Source: Nevskia ramosa DSM 11499 (GTDB taxonomy: Bacteria; Pseudomonadota; Gammaproteobacteria; Nevskiales; Nevskiaceae). Taken from it: a DNA stretch of 64,000 nucleotides. The position numbers and the translations under genes are program-made. Under the pieces are notes generated by a model. It saw nothing but the letters and a program-made list of their open reading frames with translations, had not been told where the DNA came from and searched no databases. Where the stretch lies: contig NZ_ATVI01000006.1 of NCBI RefSeq assembly GCF_000420645.1, forward strand, positions 434,001 through 498,000, written 5' to 3'. Positions 1 through 10,188 of this stretch are shown piece after piece (position 1 is the first letter of the stretch; each line of letters begins with the position of its first letter).

Positions 1-31
1 CCTACGGCTGTCTTCGGCGATCAGACGCGGC

Positions 32-1549
32 TCAGAAACGGTAGCTCGCGAACACCGCGGCAAAGTTCGAACTGCGGTAGCCGCCTTGTTCGAGCGCGGA
101 GCCGGCCTGGAGGTGCTCGAGCCGTGTGGTCAGCGACAGCCGCGGCGTGAGGCTCCAGACCACCTGCAGGCGCGCGACATCGGCGGTGTGGCTGCCACCC
201 GCGCCGGCCGTGCCGGCATAGGCCGTACCGTTGGCGCGGTAGACGGCATCGTCGCGGTCGACACGCCAGGTCCACTGGTATTCGAGCGTCACCCGCACAT
301 CGGCAAGCGGCTGGAGCACGAGGTTCGGCGCGAATGCAGCGAGATTGGTCGGCGTCAGAAACAGGCCGTAGGCGTAGTAGATGTTGTTGCCGTACGGCGC
401 CGAGGCATTGCGCAGCGTCCGTCCGCCATAGGCACCGCCACCGCTCGCGTAGTCGGCATGGAAGCCGAGGCGTGGCGCGAGGCGGTCCTGGCCCAGCCGC
501 CAGTTCTGCGCGAACAGCGCCTGCCAGGCTTCGAGACGACGCCCGTCGTGATCGCCCCACTGGTGGTTGACGGTCCAGTCCAGCGTCGCCGCGCCGATCT
601 CGCCCCACAGCCGCAGGCCGCCGTAATAGCGTTCCTCGCGTGCGGACAGCGCGCCCCAGGTCGCATTGCGCTGGCGCTGTCGCCACACGAACGGATCGAG
701 ATAGAGCTTGCCGTCGAGCCAGCGACGCGGCAGCACGATGCCGCCGGTGATGCCCGAGAACCGGCGATCACGGTCCCGGTGGTCGTCGTCGATGCCGCCA
801 TTGCCGAGGCGGTTGAAGTCGAAATCGAAGATATCGGCGCGCAGGTATTCACCGTTGATCCAGGTGCGCAGGCCGTTGACGGTGACATGCAGCGTGTTGT
901 TGTCGCGCGCCGCGACCAGCAGGTTCGGTCCATCGATGAACAACTGCCGCCCGTAACGCACGCCGACCTCGACCGTGCCGAAGTGATCGGTCCAGTCCGC
1001 GAAGCGCTGCTGCAGGAACAGATCGTTGCGCAGCGCGCCGGACGGCGCGCCGATGTTGCGGCCCTCGATGACGCCGCGGCCGAGTTCGCCGAACAGCCGC
1101 AGATGCGGGCCGAGATGCAGGTCGGTGCCGACGAACACGCGATAGATGTCCTGCCGCTGCTCGCCGTCACGCAGCTGCGCGTGCTCGGTGTAGTTGATGC
1201 GCCCGCGCAGTTCGCCGGACAAGCTCAGGTAGACGTCCGGCCGGCCGATCGGCAGGTACTTGATCCGGTCGAGGAAATCATGCCGTTGGCCGGGATCACC
1301 CATGCGCTGCCAGTCCTCGGCCCAGCGTGCGACGTTGTAGCCGTTGACCGTCGCACCCTGTCCGACCGCAGCGACCGGGTAGCCGCCTGGCATCGGCGGC
1401 GCGGGCACCTTGGCGGCCGGCGCGTCCACAGCCGCGGGCATCTCGGGATCGGCGCCGCTGGCCTCGGTCGCGGCTTCGGCGGCCAGTGCCAGCACCGCAG
1501 ACAAGACACCGCAGGCCAGGCGCAGCGACAGCGTGGTATTCCAGGACAT
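32..1549 (-). CDS. Alginate-export-family outer-membrane porin
   Basis: 505 residues with an N-terminal signal peptide (hydrophobic stretch about residues 8-25, cleavage probably after AEAA). The mature part is rich in alternating aromatic/polar beta-strand patterns and ends in ASYRF, the terminal Phe typical of outer-membrane barrels. The blocks LSLSGELRGRINYTE and QDIYRVFVGTDLHLG match the alginate-export (AlgE-like) porin family. Members of that family transport diverse anionic or organic solutes, so the name does not prove alginate as substrate. It is divergent from the response regulator gene, with a 305-bp promoter region holding an inverted repeat. A link to the neighbouring two-component system is inferred from position only. 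Confidence 0.8.
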   Translation of the reverse strand: MSWNTTLSLRLACGVLSAVLALAAEAATEASGADPEMPAAVDAPAAKVPAPPMPGGYPVAAVGQGATVNGYNVARWAEDWQRMGDPGQRHDFLDRIKYLPIGRPDVYLSLSGELRGRINYTEHAQLRDGEQRQDIYRVFVGTDLHLGPHLRLFGELGRGVIEGRNIGAPSGALRNDLFLQQRFADWTDHFGTVEVGVRYGRQLFIDGPNLLVAARDNNTLHVTVNGLRTWINGEYLRADIFDFDFNRLGNGGIDDDHRDRDRRFSGITGGIVLPRRWLDGKLYLDPFVWRQRQRNATWGALSAREERYYGGLRLWGEIGAATLDWTVNHQWGDHDGRRLEAWQALFAQNWRLGQDRLAPRLGFHADYASGGGAYGGRTLRNASAPYGNNIYYAYGLFLTPTNLAAFAPNLVLQPLADVRVTLEYQWTWRVDRDDAVYRANGTAYAGTAGAGGSHTADVARLQVVWSLTPRLSLTTRLEHLQAGSALEQGGYRSSNFAAVFASYRF

Positions 1550-1726
1550 GCACGACTCCTCGCACGATGATCAGGCTGTGATCCCTCGCCGCAGGCCGCA
1601 GTCGATCCGCCCGCTTCGGGCAGCGCGTCAGGGAAGGGTCGGGAATCGTTTTTCCGGTTGCCTGGCGGGTGCCATGGCAGGCCGGTTGAATGTCGCCATC
1701 TTGGTCGCGGCGCGCGCGCCGGGAAA

Positions 1727-1777
1727 TAACACCATGGAGCTAGGCCGGCTCGATCCGGCCTGATGGTGTTAGCTGCC
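1727..1777. promoter_or_regulatory. Inverted repeat in the divergent porin/response-regulator promoter
   Basis: In the gene-free stretch 1550-1854, TAACACCAT (1727-1735) is matched by ATGGTGTTA (1763-1771), a perfect 9-bp inverted repeat. A nested GGCCGG/CCGGCC pair lies between the arms. The right arm sits in GATGGTGTTAGCTGCC (1762-1777), which resembles a block upstream of dctA (6670-6685). This is a plausible operator for the adjacent NarL-type regulator. Nothing else recognisable was seen in this gap. Confidence 0.5.
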
Positions 1778-1854
1778 TGTGCAGCGTTTGCCTACACTGA
1801 CGGCATGCACCATGTCCCGACGCCCGGCGGCCCGATCACAGCAACCGCGCTGTC

Positions 1855-2529
1855 ATGGAAATGACCGCGATGGACGCCGGCAATCTGCGCATCCTGGTGG
1901 CCGACGATCACCCGCTGTTCCGAGCCGCCATCGTCCATGCGCTGCAGCCGTTCACTGGCTCGGGCGGCAGCATCGCCGAAGCCTCGAGCTTCGCGTCGCT
2001 GAGCGCTGCCGTCATCGAGAATCCCGAACTGGATCTGGTGCTGCTCGATCTGAACATGCCCGGCGCGCAGGGCTTCTCGTCGCTGGTCTATCTGCGCGGC
2101 GAACGGCCGGCGCTGCCGGTGATCGTGATCTCGTCGAACGATCATCCGCGCACCGTCGGCCGCGCCCAGCAGTTCGGCGCGGCGGCCTTCGTGCCGAAGT
2201 CCGCGCCACCGGCGGTGCTGCAGAACGCGCTGCGCGTGGTCATGCAGGGCGATGAATGGTTTCCGCCGCAGCGTGCCGCGCGCAGCGCCGAAGACGCCAA
2301 GCTGGCCGAACAGCTTGCCCAGCTGACGCCACAGCAGTTCCGCGTGTTGATGGCGATGGCCGATGGCCTGCTCAACAAGCAGATCGCCCACGAACTGGGT
2401 CTGGCCGAGAACACGGTGAAGGTCCACATCACCGCCGTGCTGCGCAAGCTGGAGTGCTACAGCCGCACGCAGGCCGCGGTGAAGGTCAAGGCGCTGCAGC
2501 CGGAGCCTGAAGCTGGCGATCCGGGCTAG
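1855..2529 (+). CDS. NarL/FixJ-type two-component response regulator
   Basis: 224 residues. An N-terminal receiver domain (about 11-130) has the acidic pair D17-D18, phospho-acceptor D65 in VLLDLNMPG, and the conserved Lys in FVPKSAP. A C-terminal LuxR-type helix-turn-helix (about 155-215) carries LNKQIAHELGLAENTVKVH. Three in-frame Met codons lie within the first six positions, so the exact start is uncertain by up to five residues. The gene is tail-to-tail with the hybrid kinase, and the two stop codons overlap. That pairing, with dctA next to the kinase, suggests control of organic-acid uptake and perhaps of the porin (inference). Confidence 0.88.
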   Translation: MEMTAMDAGNLRILVADDHPLFRAAIVHALQPFTGSGGSIAEASSFASLSAAVIENPELDLVLLDLNMPGAQGFSSLVYLRGERPALPVIVISSNDHPRTVGRAQQFGAAAFVPKSAPPAVLQNALRVVMQGDEWFPPQRAARSAEDAKLAEQLAQLTPQQFRVLMAMADGLLNKQIAHELGLAENTVKVHITAVLRKLECYSRTQAAVKVKALQPEPEAGDPG

Positions 2530-5186
2530 CCGCTCCGCAACAGCAACTGCCGCATCAAGGCCCGCAAGGCCGGTGGCCGCACCGGCTTCGGCAGGAACGC
2601 CCAGCCGGCATCGGCGGCGGCTTCCGAAGCCGCTTCGCGCTCTGCCGAAATCATGATCACCGGCGGCTGGCGACCCCAGCGCCGGAACAGCGACGGCATC
2701 AGATCGGCACCGGTGCTGGCACCGAGGCGATGATCGAGCAGCACCAGATCAGGCGCTTCGGCGGTTGATGCAGCCGCCTCTTCCAGACTGCCGATCAGCG
2801 TCACTTGGCAGCCCCAGGCCTGCAGCAGCGCACGGGCGGCTTCGCGTACACGCGGGTCATCGTCGATGCACCAGATATGGCGGCCCTGCAATGCGGTGGC
2901 CGGCTCAGCGATGGTCGTGGCCGGCGTGCTCACGCCGCTGCGATCACCGGCCGGCAGCGCGACGCTGAACACGCTGCCACGCCCCGGCCATGAGCGCAGG
3001 CCGATCCGGTGATCGAGCCGCCGCGCGATGCGCTCGACGATCGCCAGGCCCAGGCCGGCGCCGCGATCGGACTGTGCCGAGCCGCCATCGAGGCGGCGGA
3101 ACTCTTCGAAGATCACGACACGATGCGCTTCGGCGATGCCGCAACCGGTATCCCAGACTTCGATGCGCAAGCCACCGGCGCTGCGCCGCACGCCCATCAG
3201 CACGCTGCCGCGCACGGTGTAGCGCAGCGCGTTGGACAGGAAGTTCTGCAGGATGCGCCGCAGCAGCGCGGCATCGCTCTTGACCACGGCGTGCGTCGCC
3301 ACCACGCGCAGGCTCAGGCCCCGCAGCTGCGCGGTGGGCTCGAACTCGCGGCGCAGCGTGTCGAACATATCCTGGAGCGCCAGATCCCCCACCTGGGTCT
3401 GCAGCGCGCCGGATTCCAGACGCGAGATATCGAGCAGGCTCGACAGGATGCCGTCCTCGGCGGCAAGCGCTTCCTCGATGTTGTCGGCCAGCGCCGCGGC
3501 CTGCGCGTCGTCCAGGCGTTCGCGCAAGGCCGAGGTGTACATGCGCGCCGCGTTCAGCGGCTGCAGCAGGTCGTGGACGGCGGCGCTGACGAAGCTGGTC
3601 TTCGAGCGATTGGCGCGCTCGGCCTCGCGGCGCGCGGCATCGAGATCCTGGGTGCGTTCGTCGACCCGGCGCTCCAGCGACACCGCCAGGGTGCGCAGCT
3701 CGCGCGCGGTATTTCGATACGCGGTGATGTCGGCATACGAGGTGACGAAGCCGCCGGCCGGCAGCGGATTGCCGCGAATCTCGATCACCGTGCCGTTGGC
3801 CCACTCGCGCTCGAACATGTGCGGCCGCGCGGCGCGCAGATGATCGAGCCGCCGCTGCACGGCGACCTCGACATCGCCACTGCCGAGCAGGCCGCGGCGC
3901 GCGTTGTAGCGCAGCAGGTCTTCGATCGGCCGGCCGATGCGCATCAGTTCCGGCGGATAGCCGAAGATTTCGACATAGCGGCGGTTCCAAGCCACGAGGC
4001 GCAGATCGGCATCGATGACGCTGACGCCCTGGGCCAGATGTTCGAGGCTCTGGCGCTGGCCGACGCTGGCCCGTTCGGCGGCGATGACGATGCCGTCCTG
4101 CGCGCTGTGCAGCGCTTCCGCGTGCTGGCGCACCAGCTGCTCGAGTTCCTCGCGGCTGCGCCGGCGCAGGCGCGACAAGCGCAGGCGCTGCTGCACGAAC
4201 AGCACCAGGAACAACAGGCTCAGCAGCGCACCGCCGGCCGCGAGCGCGGCGATCAGGCCGGCGTCTTCGCTGTCACTGGTTTCATGGAGCAGATGCAGGG
4301 TCCAGCCATCGCTGGCCAGCGGCAGCGACTGCCACAGAAAGTCGCCCCGCAGACCCGCGCTTTCGAGCTTCACCCTCCGCGTTCCTTCAGGGCCTCTGGC
4401 ATCGCGCAGGCTGAGCGGCTTCAGGCGCTGGCCGGCGTACTGCTGGGTACGCGCCAGCTCATCAAGCTCGGCCGGGCTCAGAGTCTTCAGCTGGCGATAA
4501 CGCCAGGCCTCGCGATTGGCCAGGAAGACGATGCCGTGGGCGTCGCTGATCAGCACCACATCGGCGGCCTTCTGCCATTCCTGCTCCAGCTCGCCGAGTT
4601 CCACCTTGACGGTCACCGCGCCGATGCGGCTGCCGTCATCGTCATGCACCGCCTGGGTCATGTAGTAGCCGGGTACGCCGGTGGTGACGCCGATGCCGTA
4701 GAAGCTGCCGCGGTCGTCGCGCATCGCCTGCTGGAAGTACGGCCGGAAGCGGTAGTCGACGCCGACATTGCTGCCCGGCAGCTGCCAGTTGTTGGCGGCG
4801 ACGCCGATGCCCTGGCGATCGAGCAGGGTCAGGGTCGAGGTATGGGCCGCGCCGTTGACCACTTCCAGCCGGCGGCTGAGCTGCTGGCTGGCGGCGACAT
4901 CGATCGGCGCGCGCTGCGCCCGGCTCAATGCTTGGCGCAGCTCCGGGTCCAGCGCCAGCACCGTCGGCAGGGTGCGGTAGCGGTCGATCATCGACTGCAG
5001 CGACGCCGCATACAGACCGAGCTGCTCGGCACTGCGCGCCGCCGATTCGCGCAGCGCCTGCTGCGTGGCCTGCCGCGCCACCGCGGTCATCGCGCCGCCA
5101 AGCACCGCGATGACCAGCAGCACGATGGCCACCAGCCGCAGCCGGTGGCCCTGTCGCCGTGGACCCGGCGCAGCAGCTTCAGCCAC
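2526..5186 (-). CDS. Hybrid sensor histidine kinase (Cache-like, PAS, HisKA, HATPase, REC)
   Basis: 886 residues. There are two transmembrane segments (about 17-37 and 310-330) around a periplasmic sensor region resembling the DctB-type double-Cache domain (GVDYRFRPYFQQAM and GYYMTQAV). Next come a PAS_7-type domain (AQGVSVIDADLRLVAWNRRY), a phospho-acceptor box with HDLLQPLNAA, and an ATPase domain with NALRYT, DTGCGI and GAGLGLAIV. The C-terminal receiver has WCIDDDP and LVLLDHRLG. The HDLLQPL box is typical of NahK/ErcS'-like kinases. It lies 67 bp downstream of dctA on the same strand and probably shares its transcript. The DctB-like sensor and dctA linkage suggest dicarboxylate sensing, but the ligand is unproven. 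Confidence 0.88.
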   Translation of the reverse strand: MAEAAAPGPRRQGHRLRLVAIVLLVIAVLGGAMTAVARQATQQALRESAARSAEQLGLYAASLQSMIDRYRTLPTVLALDPELRQALSRAQRAPIDVAASQQLSRRLEVVNGAAHTSTLTLLDRQGIGVAANNWQLPGSNVGVDYRFRPYFQQAMRDDRGSFYGIGVTTGVPGYYMTQAVHDDDGSRIGAVTVKVELGELEQEWQKAADVVLISDAHGIVFLANREAWRYRQLKTLSPAELDELARTQQYAGQRLKPLSLRDARGPEGTRRVKLESAGLRGDFLWQSLPLASDGWTLHLLHETSDSEDAGLIAALAAGGALLSLLFLVLFVQQRLRLSRLRRRSREELEQLVRQHAEALHSAQDGIVIAAERASVGQRQSLEHLAQGVSVIDADLRLVAWNRRYVEIFGYPPELMRIGRPIEDLLRYNARRGLLGSGDVEVAVQRRLDHLRAARPHMFEREWANGTVIEIRGNPLPAGGFVTSYADITAYRNTARELRTLAVSLERRVDERTQDLDAARREAERANRSKTSFVSAAVHDLLQPLNAARMYTSALRERLDDAQAAALADNIEEALAAEDGILSSLLDISRLESGALQTQVGDLALQDMFDTLRREFEPTAQLRGLSLRVVATHAVVKSDAALLRRILQNFLSNALRYTVRGSVLMGVRRSAGGLRIEVWDTGCGIAEAHRVVIFEEFRRLDGGSAQSDRGAGLGLAIVERIARRLDHRIGLRSWPGRGSVFSVALPAGDRSGVSTPATTIAEPATALQGRHIWCIDDDPRVREAARALLQAWGCQVTLIGSLEEAAASTAEAPDLVLLDHRLGASTGADLMPSLFRRWGRQPPVIMISAEREAASEAAADAGWAFLPKPVRPPALRALMRQLLLRSG

Positions 5187-5253
5187 GAGCGCGGTGCGCG
5201 TTCAGGCAGCTGCTGTCAGTCATTTCGCGATCCCCATCAGGTGAAGCCGCAAG

Positions 5254-6573
5254 CTAACTCTGCGTCAGACCTTCCGGCAACGGTTCCGACATCGCATCCG
5301 GGCCGGCGGTCAGTTCGCGGCGCAGGCGATCGCGATCCAGCTCGTTCTCCCAGCCGGCGACGACGATTGTCGCCACACCATTGCCGACCAGGTTGGTCAG
5401 CGCCCGCGCTTCGCTCATGAAGCGATCGATGCCGAGGATCAGCGCCAGGCCGGCGACCGGCACCGAAGGCACCACGGCCAGGGTTGCGGCGAGGGTGATG
5501 AAGCCGGCACCGGTGACGCCGGAAGCGCCCTTCGAGGTCAGCATCGCCACCGCCAGCAGGGTGATCTCCTGGGTCAGGGTCAGATCGACGTTGAGCGCCT
5601 GCGCCACGAAGATCGCCGCCATCGTCAGGTAGATGTTGGTGCCATCGAGATTGAACGAGTAACCGCTCGGCACCACCAGACCGACCACCGGCTTGCCGCA
5701 GCCGAGGCGCTCCAGCTTCTGCATCAGCGGCACCAGCGCCGATTCCGACGACGAGGTGCCGAGCACCAACAGCAGCTCATCGCGGATGTAGCGCAGGAAG
5801 CGGAAGATGCTGAAGCCGGAGAGCCTGGCGATGGTGCCGAGCACCAGCACGATGAACAGCGCGCAGGTGAGATAGAAGCTGCCCATCAGCTTGGCCAGCG
5901 GGCCGAGGCTGTCGAGGCCGTACTTGCCGATGGTGAAGGCCATCGCGCCGCCGGCACCGATCGGCGCCAGGCGCATGATCGAACTCATCATCCGGAAGAA
6001 CACTTTCGAGATCGCATCGAGAAAGCTCATCACCGGCTTGCCCTGCTCGCCGACCGCGCTCATCGCGAAGCCGAACAGCAGCGCGATCAGCAGCACCTGC
6101 AGCAGATCGCCATTGCCGGTGAAGGCATCGGTGAAGGTCTTGGGGATGATGTGCAGCAGGAAGCCGACGGTGCTCTGGTCGTGCGCAGCAGCGGCGTACT
6201 TGGCCACCGCACCGGCATCGAGCGTGGCCGGATCGACATTGAAGCCGGCGCCCGGCTTCAACAGGTTGACGACGATCAGGCCGATCACCAGCGCGAAGCT
6301 CGACACCACTTCGAAGTAGAGGATCGCCTTGACGCCGACCCGGCCGACCTTCTTCACATCGGACACGCCGGCGATGCCCATGACCACGGTCAGGAAGATG
6401 ATCGGGCCGATCAGCATCTTGATCAGGCTGATGAAGGCATCGCCGAGCGGCTTCAACGCCACGCCGGTTTCCGGGAAGTAGTGGCCGATCGAGCCGCCGA
6501 TCACGATCGCCAGCAGCACCCACAGGTACAGGCGCCTGGATGAGTTGGCGGATGCATGCGTTGAAGTGGTCAT
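5254..6573 (-). CDS. dctA: C4-dicarboxylate/proton symporter DctA
   Basis: 439 residues, close to the usual length of DctA (about 430). The glutamate/aspartate symporter family signature is clear: [15 protein letters not shown] in the first hairpin region, then [14 protein letters not shown], and later [14 protein letters not shown]. It imports succinate, fumarate and malate across the inner membrane. First gene of a minus-strand pair with the sensor kinase. The 250-bp region shared with the divergent malic enzyme gene contains two copies of a motif also found by the response regulator gene. DctA and MaeB side by side make a functional unit for C4-acid use. Confidence 0.95.
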   Translation of the reverse strand: MTTSTHASANSSRRLYLWVLLAIVIGGSIGHYFPETGVALKPLGDAFISLIKMLIGPIIFLTVVMGIAGVSDVKKVGRVGVKAILYFEVVSSFALVIGLIVVNLLKPGAGFNVDPATLDAGAVAKYAAAAHDQSTVGFLLHIIPKTFTDAFTGNGDLLQVLLIALLFGFAMSAVGEQGKPVMSFLDAISKVFFRMMSSIMRLAPIGAGGAMAFTIGKYGLDSLGPLAKLMGSFYLTCALFIVLVLGTIARLSGFSIFRFLRYIRDELLLVLGTSSSESALVPLMQKLERLGCGKPVVGLVVPSGYSFNLDGTNIYLTMAAIFVAQALNVDLTLTQEITLLAVAMLTSKGASGVTGAGFITLAATLAVVPSVPVAGLALILGIDRFMSEARALTNLVGNGVATIVVAGWENELDRDRLRRELTAGPDAMSEPLPEGLTQS

Positions 6574-6669
6574 GTGTCTCCTGATCGCGGGTTGCGGCGG
6601 CTCATGGTTTCAAGCCTTCCTGGGTATGAGCTGATCCTGCGCCGTGCAACGGCCTTCACGGAATAGCCG

Positions 6670-6718
6670 GATGGTAGTAACTGCCGTGCTGCCTAACCCG
6701 AATGTACTAGCTGCTGCC
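6670..6718. promoter_or_regulatory. Candidate operator between dctA and maeB
   Basis: GATGGTAGTAACTGCC (6670-6685) agrees at 13 of 16 positions with GATGGTGTTAGCTGCC at 1762-1777. GAATGTACTAGCTGCTGCC (6700-6718) is a looser copy 30 bp away. Both lie in the 250-bp divergent region 6574-6823. The spacing of about three helical turns and the shared core suggest binding sites for one regulator, most simply the NarL-type response regulator in this window. This is inference from sequence similarity only. Confidence 0.4.
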
Positions 6719-6823
6719 GGCCGGCTCGTCGGCATGCGGCTCCTATAATCGCCGCGCCCTTCGCTGTGCCCGGCAGACCTGCCGGCGCATCCGAACCACT
6801 TCGTTGCGAACACCGAGAGACGC

Positions 6824-9154
6824 ATGAGCCAGGACACACCGATCGCAAGCAAGGTCCGCGAAAGCCTGCGCCAGGCCGCACTGGATTATCACGAGTTCCC
6901 GATTCCCGGAAAGCTGGCGGTCACCGCCACCAAGCAGCTCACCAACCAGCACGATCTGGCCCTCGCCTATTCGCCCGGCGTCGCCGCCGCCTGCGAGGAG
7001 ATCGCCGCCGATCCGCTCAACGCCTATCGCTACACCGCGCGCGGCAACCTCGTTGCGGTGATCACCAACGGCACCGCCGTGCTCGGCCTCGGCAACATCG
7101 GCCCGCTGGCGGCCAAGCCGGTGATGGAAGGCAAGGCGGTGCTGTTCAAGAAGTTCGCCGGCATCGATGTCTTCGATATCGAAGTCAACGAGACCGATCC
7201 CGACAAGCTGGTCGACATCATCGCAGCACTCGAACCGACCTTCGGCGGCATCAACCTCGAAGACATCAAGGCGCCAGAGTGCTTCGAGATCGAACGCAAG
7301 CTGCGTGCGCGGATGAAGATCCCGGTGTTCCACGACGATCAGCACGGCACCGCGATCATCGTCGGCGCCGCCACGCTGAATGCGCTGCAGGTGGTCGGAA
7401 AGGACATCCGCGCGATCAAGGTGGTGGTCAGCGGCGCCGGCGCGGCAGCACTCGCCTGCGTCGACCTGCTGGTCGATCTCGGCCTGCCGATCGAACACAT
7501 CTGGCTGACCGATCTCGCCGGCGTCGTCTACAGCGGCCGCACCGAACTGATGGACCCGGACAAGGCGCGCTTCGCGCAGCCTACCGAGCAGCGCAGCCTG
7601 GCCGAAGTGATCGACGGTGCCGACATGTTTCTCGGCCTGTCGGCCGGCGGCGTGCTGAAGCCGAAGATGGTCGCGTCGATGGCGACCAAGCCGATCATCT
7701 TCGCGCTGGCCAATCCGCATCCGGAAATCCTGCCGGAAGATGTGAAGGCCGTGCGTGGCGACGCGATCATCGCGACCGGCCGCACCGACTATCCGAACCA
7801 GGTCAACAACGTGCTGTGCTTCCCATTCATCTTCCGCGGCGCGCTCGATGTCGGCGCGACGACCATCACCCGGGAAATGGAGATCGCCGCCGTGCGTGCC
7901 ATCGCCGATCTCGCGCGCATGGAGCAGAGCGATGTCGTGGCCGCCGCTTACGGCACCGAGAACCTGTCGTTCGGCGGCGCCTACATCATCCCCAAGCCCT
8001 TCGACCCGAGACTGATCGTGCAGATCTCGCCCGCGGTGGCACAGGCGGCGATGGACTCCGGCGTGGCGCGTCGGCCGATCGAGGACTTCGAGGCCTACCG
8101 GCAGAAGCTGCAGCAGTTCGTCTACCAGAGCGGCACCTTCATGAAGCCGGTGTTCACCGCGGCACGCAAGGCCTCCGCCAGCACCGGCCGCGTGGTGTTC
8201 GCCGAAGGTGAAGAAGAGCGGGTGCTGCGGGCGGCGCAGATCATCGTCGATGAAAAGCTGGCGCAGCCGATCCTGATCGGCCGTCCGGATGTCATCGAGG
8301 AACGCATCCAGCGCTTCGGCCTGCGGCTCAAGGCTGGCGTGCACATCACCATCGTCAATCCGCAGCACGACGATCGCTACCACCAGTACTGGACCGAGTA
8401 CCACGCGCTGATGGCCCGCCACGGCGTCACCGCGCAGTACGCGAAGCTGGAGATGCGCCGCCGCAGCACCTTGATCGCCGGCATGCTGATGCGCAAGGGC
8501 GAAGCGGACGGGATGATCTGCGGCACCATCAGCAGCACCGCGCGGCACCTGCAGTTCATCGATCGCACCATCGGCAATGCGCCCGGCAGCTCGGTCTATG
8601 CCGCGATGAACGCGCTGATCCTGCCCGACCGCCAGGTGTTCATCGTCGACACCCACATCAACGCCGATCCCACCGCCGAACAGCTCGCCGAGATCACCCA
8701 GCTCGCCGCAGCATCGGTCTGCCGCTTCGGCATCGTGCCGAAGGTAGCGCTGCTCTCGCACAGCAATTTCGGCAGCTACGACACCGCGTCATCGCTGAAG
8801 ATGCGCAAGACCCTGGCGCTGCTGCGCGAACAGGCACCGGATCTGGAAGTGGATGGCGAGATGCACGGCGACTGCGCGCTCGACGAAGCGCTGCGCAAAC
8901 GCATCCTCCCGGAGACCACGCTCGAAGGCCCGGCAAACCTGCTGGTGATGCCGAACATCGACGCCGCCAACATCGCCTATAACCTGCTCAAGACCGCCGC
9001 CGGCAACAACGTCGCCGTCGGGCCGATCCTGCTCGGCTGCGCGCGACCGGTGCACATCCTGACGCCGAGCACGACGGTGCGCCGCATCGTCAACATGACG
9101 GCGCTGACGGTGGCCGAGGCAAGCGTGGGGCGGTTGTCGGCCGCGGGCGTTTAG
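6824..9154 (+). CDS. maeB: NADP-dependent malic enzyme (MaeB type, with phosphotransacetylase-like C-terminus)
   Basis: 776 residues, the length expected for the large bacterial malic enzymes (E. coli MaeB is 759). The N-terminal malic domain has [27 protein letters not shown] and the nucleotide-binding stretch [16 protein letters not shown]. From about residue 440 the protein is homologous to phosphotransacetylase ([20 protein letters not shown]), a non-catalytic regulatory extension in this family. It decarboxylates malate to pyruvate with NADPH formation in the cytosol. It is divergent from dctA, which supplies its substrate. The stop is followed after 20 bp by the convergent reductase gene. 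Confidence 0.95.
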   Translation: MSQDTPIASKVRESLRQAALDYHEFPIPGKLAVTATKQLTNQHDLALAYSPGVAAACEEIAADPLNAYRYTARGNLVAVITNGTAVLGLGNIGPLAAKPVMEGKAVLFKKFAGIDVFDIEVNETDPDKLVDIIAALEPTFGGINLEDIKAPECFEIERKLRARMKIPVFHDDQHGTAIIVGAATLNALQVVGKDIRAIKVVVSGAGAAALACVDLLVDLGLPIEHIWLTDLAGVVYSGRTELMDPDKARFAQPTEQRSLAEVIDGADMFLGLSAGGVLKPKMVASMATKPIIFALANPHPEILPEDVKAVRGDAIIATGRTDYPNQVNNVLCFPFIFRGALDVGATTITREMEIAAVRAIADLARMEQSDVVAAAYGTENLSFGGAYIIPKPFDPRLIVQISPAVAQAAMDSGVARRPIEDFEAYRQKLQQFVYQSGTFMKPVFTAARKASASTGRVVFAEGEEERVLRAAQIIVDEKLAQPILIGRPDVIEERIQRFGLRLKAGVHITIVNPQHDDRYHQYWTEYHALMARHGVTAQYAKLEMRRRSTLIAGMLMRKGEADGMICGTISSTARHLQFIDRTIGNAPGSSVYAAMNALILPDRQVFIVDTHINADPTAEQLAEITQLAAASVCRFGIVPKVALLSHSNFGSYDTASSLKMRKTLALLREQAPDLEVDGEMHGDCALDEALRKRILPETTLEGPANLLVMPNIDAANIAYNLLKTAAGNNVAVGPILLGCARPVHILTPSTTVRRIVNMTALTVAEASVGRLSAAGV

Positions 9155-9173
9155 TCGCCAGCGGCAGCGCCTG

Positions 9174-10148
9174 CTACAGATCCAATTCCAGAACGTCCGA
9201 TTGCGCTCTCGAAACACAGACCAGCATGGTCTGGTTCGATGCCCGCTGTTCCGCCGACAACACGGTGTCGCGGTGATCGGGAATTCCGGACAGGACCGAA
9301 ACCTGACAAGTGCCGCAGAGACCTTCACGGCAGGCGCTCGGAAGGAGAATGCCGTTGTCTTCGAGGACGCCGAGAATGCTCTGATCGGCGCCGACCCTGA
9401 AACGCTGCTTCGAGCTTCGAACGACGACATCGAATGCCTGAAGGTCCTCCTGCGTCTTCGGCTCGGCGGAGAACCACTCGAAGTGCACATGATCACTGGG
9501 CCGATCACGGCCGGCTTCCTGCACCGCCCGCATCAACGGAGCGGGGCCACAACAGTAGACGTGGGCCGTTGCCGGTACGGCGCGCAGCGCGGACTCCGCA
9601 TCGAAGAATCGACCGGACTGCTCCTCGTCGATGTGGAAATGGACTGCAGCCGGGTTGCCCAGCGCCTTGATGTCTTCGTAGAACGCCGCCCGCTGCCGTG
9701 AACGGACGCAGTAGAACAGCTGCCATCGCTTCCCGGCCGCCACGCACCATCGGATCATCGACAGGATCGGCGTGATGCCGATGCCTCCCGCCACGAAGCA
9801 GTACTGCTCTGCATCCGCAACGAGGGGAAAGTTGTTTCTCGGCTGGCTGACGGAAAGCAGGTCGCCCCGACGCACCAGATCATGGATGCGGCGAGACCCT
9901 CCTCGACTGCTGGGTGCAAGCCCGACGCCGATGCAATAACGATCCCGTTCGGCCGGATCGTTGCAAAGCGAGTAATGCCGGATCAGGCCATTGCCAAGAT
10001 TCACTTCGAGGTGAGATCCGGCACTGAAAGCCGGCAAGGGCACGCCCGATCGAGCGCGCAGCTCCAGCACAAGAACGTCCTTGGCTTCGCTGCGGATGCT
10101 TGCCACTTCGAGTTGCAGAATGTTGGTCACGTATGGAAATCCTGGCAA
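9174..10148 (-). CDS. Phthalate-dioxygenase-reductase-type oxidoreductase (VanB-like)
   Basis: 324 residues. Order of domains: FMN/FAD-binding barrel (HYSLCNDPAERDRY), NAD-binding domain (FVAGGIGITPILSM and VYCCGPAPLMRAV), then a C-terminal plant-type 2Fe-2S domain with CREGLCGTC and a final Cys in LVCVS. This FNR-first, ferredoxin-last order defines class IA reductases such as VanB and phthalate dioxygenase reductase. It passes electrons from NAD(P)H to a Rieske oxygenase. The partner lies 40 bp upstream on the same strand, so the two form an operon. Confidence 0.92.
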   Translation of the reverse strand: MPGFPYVTNILQLEVASIRSEAKDVLVLELRARSGVPLPAFSAGSHLEVNLGNGLIRHYSLCNDPAERDRYCIGVGLAPSSRGGSRRIHDLVRRGDLLSVSQPRNNFPLVADAEQYCFVAGGIGITPILSMIRWCVAAGKRWQLFYCVRSRQRAAFYEDIKALGNPAAVHFHIDEEQSGRFFDAESALRAVPATAHVYCCGPAPLMRAVQEAGRDRPSDHVHFEWFSAEPKTQEDLQAFDVVVRSSKQRFRVGADQSILGVLEDNGILLPSACREGLCGTCQVSVLSGIPDHRDTVLSAEQRASNQTMLVCVSRAQSDVLELDL

Positions 10149-10188
10149 CCCGACGACAAGGCTCGACCGGGCAGGCTGACGCCGATGG

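Noticed and set aside
86-1570. Long plus-strand open frame opposite the porin gene
   Set aside because: Antisense shadow caused by high GC; the minus-strand frame has a signal peptide, barrel features and family similarity.
3009-5420. Very long plus-strand open frame opposite the hybrid kinase
   Set aside because: Shadow frame; the kinase motifs are all on the minus strand.
6743-8761. Long minus-strand open frame opposite maeB
   Set aside because: His/Asp/Arg-rich antisense translation; malic enzyme motifs are on the plus strand.
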